14,334 bases of DNA, from positions 1 to 14,334 of the forward strand of contig JASICF010000649.1 of assembly GCA_030044775.1 (NCBI GenBank). The letters run 5' to 3'. This DNA is from Candidatus Sulfotelmatobacter sp. (GTDB taxonomy: Bacteria; Acidobacteriota; Terriglobia; Terriglobales; Acidobacteriaceae). Made by a program: the position numbers and the translations under genes. Position 1 is the first letter of the stretch; each line of letters begins with the position of its first letter. Of this stretch, positions 13,536 to 14,334 are shown in pieces. The notes below the pieces were generated by a model. That model worked only from the letters and a program-made list of their open reading frames with translations. It was not told the origin of the DNA and did not search any database.

Positions 13536-14327
13536 CTAGCGCCCCAGGTTGTTAATGGTTTGCAGCATCTGGTCGGCGGCGTTCACGACTCGCGAATTGG
13601 CCTCATAGGAACGCTGCGCCACGATCATGTTGACAAATTCGGTCACCACGCTCACGTTCGATTGCTCAAGCATGCCTTGCACAATGGTTCCGAGGCCCTC
13701 ACTTCCCCCTGGCGTGCCCACGACGGGAGCGCCGGAAGCGGTTGTCTGCAGGAAAAGATTGCTGCCTGTGCTGTTCAGGCCCCCGGGATTGTTGAATAAC
13801 GCCAGTTGCAGCGTGCCCACCTGCTGCGCCTGGCTCTGGCCGGCGACGGTTACGCTAACCGTGCCATCGGATCCCACGGTAATCGAGGTCGCCCCGGTGG
13901 GAATCGAGATTCCCGGCTGCACCGGATCGCCATCCTGATCGACCAGATTGCCGTTCTGGTCGGTATGAAAACTTCCCGCCCGCGTGTAAGCGGTCTCGCC
14001 ATCGGGCAGCAACACCTGAAAGAATCCCTGGCCCTGAATTGTCAGATCCAGAGGATTGCCGGTCTGGCTGAAATCTCCCTGAGTCTGAATGACCTCCGAC
14101 GCCGCCGACCGCGTGCCCAATCCCACCTGCAATCCCGCGACTACTGTCGTCTGCTGCGTCGCCGCGGCTCCCGGCATGATCAGGTTCTGATAAATGAGAT
14201 CCTCGAATTGCAGCCGGCGGCTGCGAAACCCGGCGGTGCTCGAGTTCGCCAGATTGTTGGCGATGTTGTCGAGATTCAGTTCCTGAGCGGTCATGCCGCT
14301 GGCCGCGGTGTAAAGCGCGCGAATCAT
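13536..14327 (-). CDS. flgG: Flagellar distal rod protein FlgG
   Basis: FlgG builds the distal rod of the basal body. The 263-residue protein has the full family signature. The N-terminus has ALYTAASGMTAQELNLDNIA followed by NNLANSSTAGFRSRRLQFED. The middle carries PLDLTIQGQGFFQVLLPDGE and AYTRAGSFHTDQNGNLVDQD. The C-terminus is SNVSVVTEFVNMIVAQRSYE, then ANSRVVNAADQMLQTINNL. The length is the usual 260-264, so it is complete. A TAA immediately precedes its ATG and may be the stop of an upstream rod gene such as flgF, but too little sequence remains to tell. It is the first gene of the visible rod/ring unit and is followed by flgA after 2 nt. Confidence 0.96.
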   Translation of the reverse strand: MIRALYTAASGMTAQELNLDNIANNLANSSTAGFRSRRLQFEDLIYQNLIMPGAAATQQTTVVAGLQVGLGTRSAASEVIQTQGDFSQTGNPLDLTIQGQGFFQVLLPDGETAYTRAGSFHTDQNGNLVDQDGDPVQPGISIPTGATSITVGSDGTVSVTVAGQSQAQQVGTLQLALFNNPGGLNSTGSNLFLQTTASGAPVVGTPGGSEGLGTIVQGMLEQSNVSVVTEFVNMIVAQRSYEANSRVVNAADQMLQTINNLGR

Positions 14328-14334
14328 TTATCCG

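Noticed and set aside
12254..13555. Long plus-strand ORF of 433 codons opposite flgA and flgH
   Set aside because: It is a shadow of high-GC coding sequence. The opposite strand carries clear FlgA and FlgH motifs, and this frame has Arg/Ser/Ala-rich composition with no recognisable domain.

Overview
The window is a flagellar gene cluster from a GC-rich, motile Gram-negative bacterium. FlgH (L ring) and FlgI (P ring) imply an outer membrane and a periplasm. The combination of flbD-motA-motB, a FlgJ reduced to its rod-binding domain, and a divergent flgM operon beside fliC-flaG-fliD-fliS looks most like Acidobacteriota. That taxonomic call is inferred from gene content and protein style, not from a marker gene.

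Layout. Positions 1-1887, minus strand: flbD, motA and motB (motB runs off the left edge). Positions 1888-2183: divergent intergenic region with a good sigma-28 (FliA) promoter for flagellin and a weaker candidate facing flbD. Positions 2184-6757, plus strand: fliC, a strong hairpin, flaG, fliD, fliS and a small helical protein that may be a FliT/FlgN-type chaperone. Positions 6815-10207, minus strand: flgM, an unrecognised small ORF, flgN-like, flgK and flgL, read from two sigma-28 promoters exactly 100 bp apart (10241-10267 and 10341-10367). Positions 10419-14327, minus strand: flgG, flgA, flgH, flgI and flgJ, the rod and ring genes, entering from beyond the right edge.

How it fits together. 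The right-hand block builds the distal rod and the P and L rings. After hook completion, FlgM would be exported and free sigma-28, which would then transcribe flgM-orf-flgN-flgK-flgL (hook-filament junction and its chaperone) and fliC-flaG-fliD-fliS (filament, cap, chaperone). MotA/MotB form the stator. All three strong sigma-28 sites have TAAA, exactly 15 bp, then GCCGAT. Nearly all genes within a block are separated by a few bases or overlap by 1-16 nt, often as ATGA, GTGA or TGATG, which suggests translational coupling.

The gene content is largely conventional. The most unusual points are: a possible -1 frameshift site (A_AAA_AAA) exactly where flgM hands over to the unrecognised ORF; the duplicated sigma-28 promoter; an FlgH with no lipobox cysteine; a cysteine-rich FlgA; a modular flagellin with about three Flagellin_IN-like units; and a perfect 14-bp hairpin between fliC and flaG. 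I see no tRNA, rRNA, CRISPR array, insertion sequence or phage gene.
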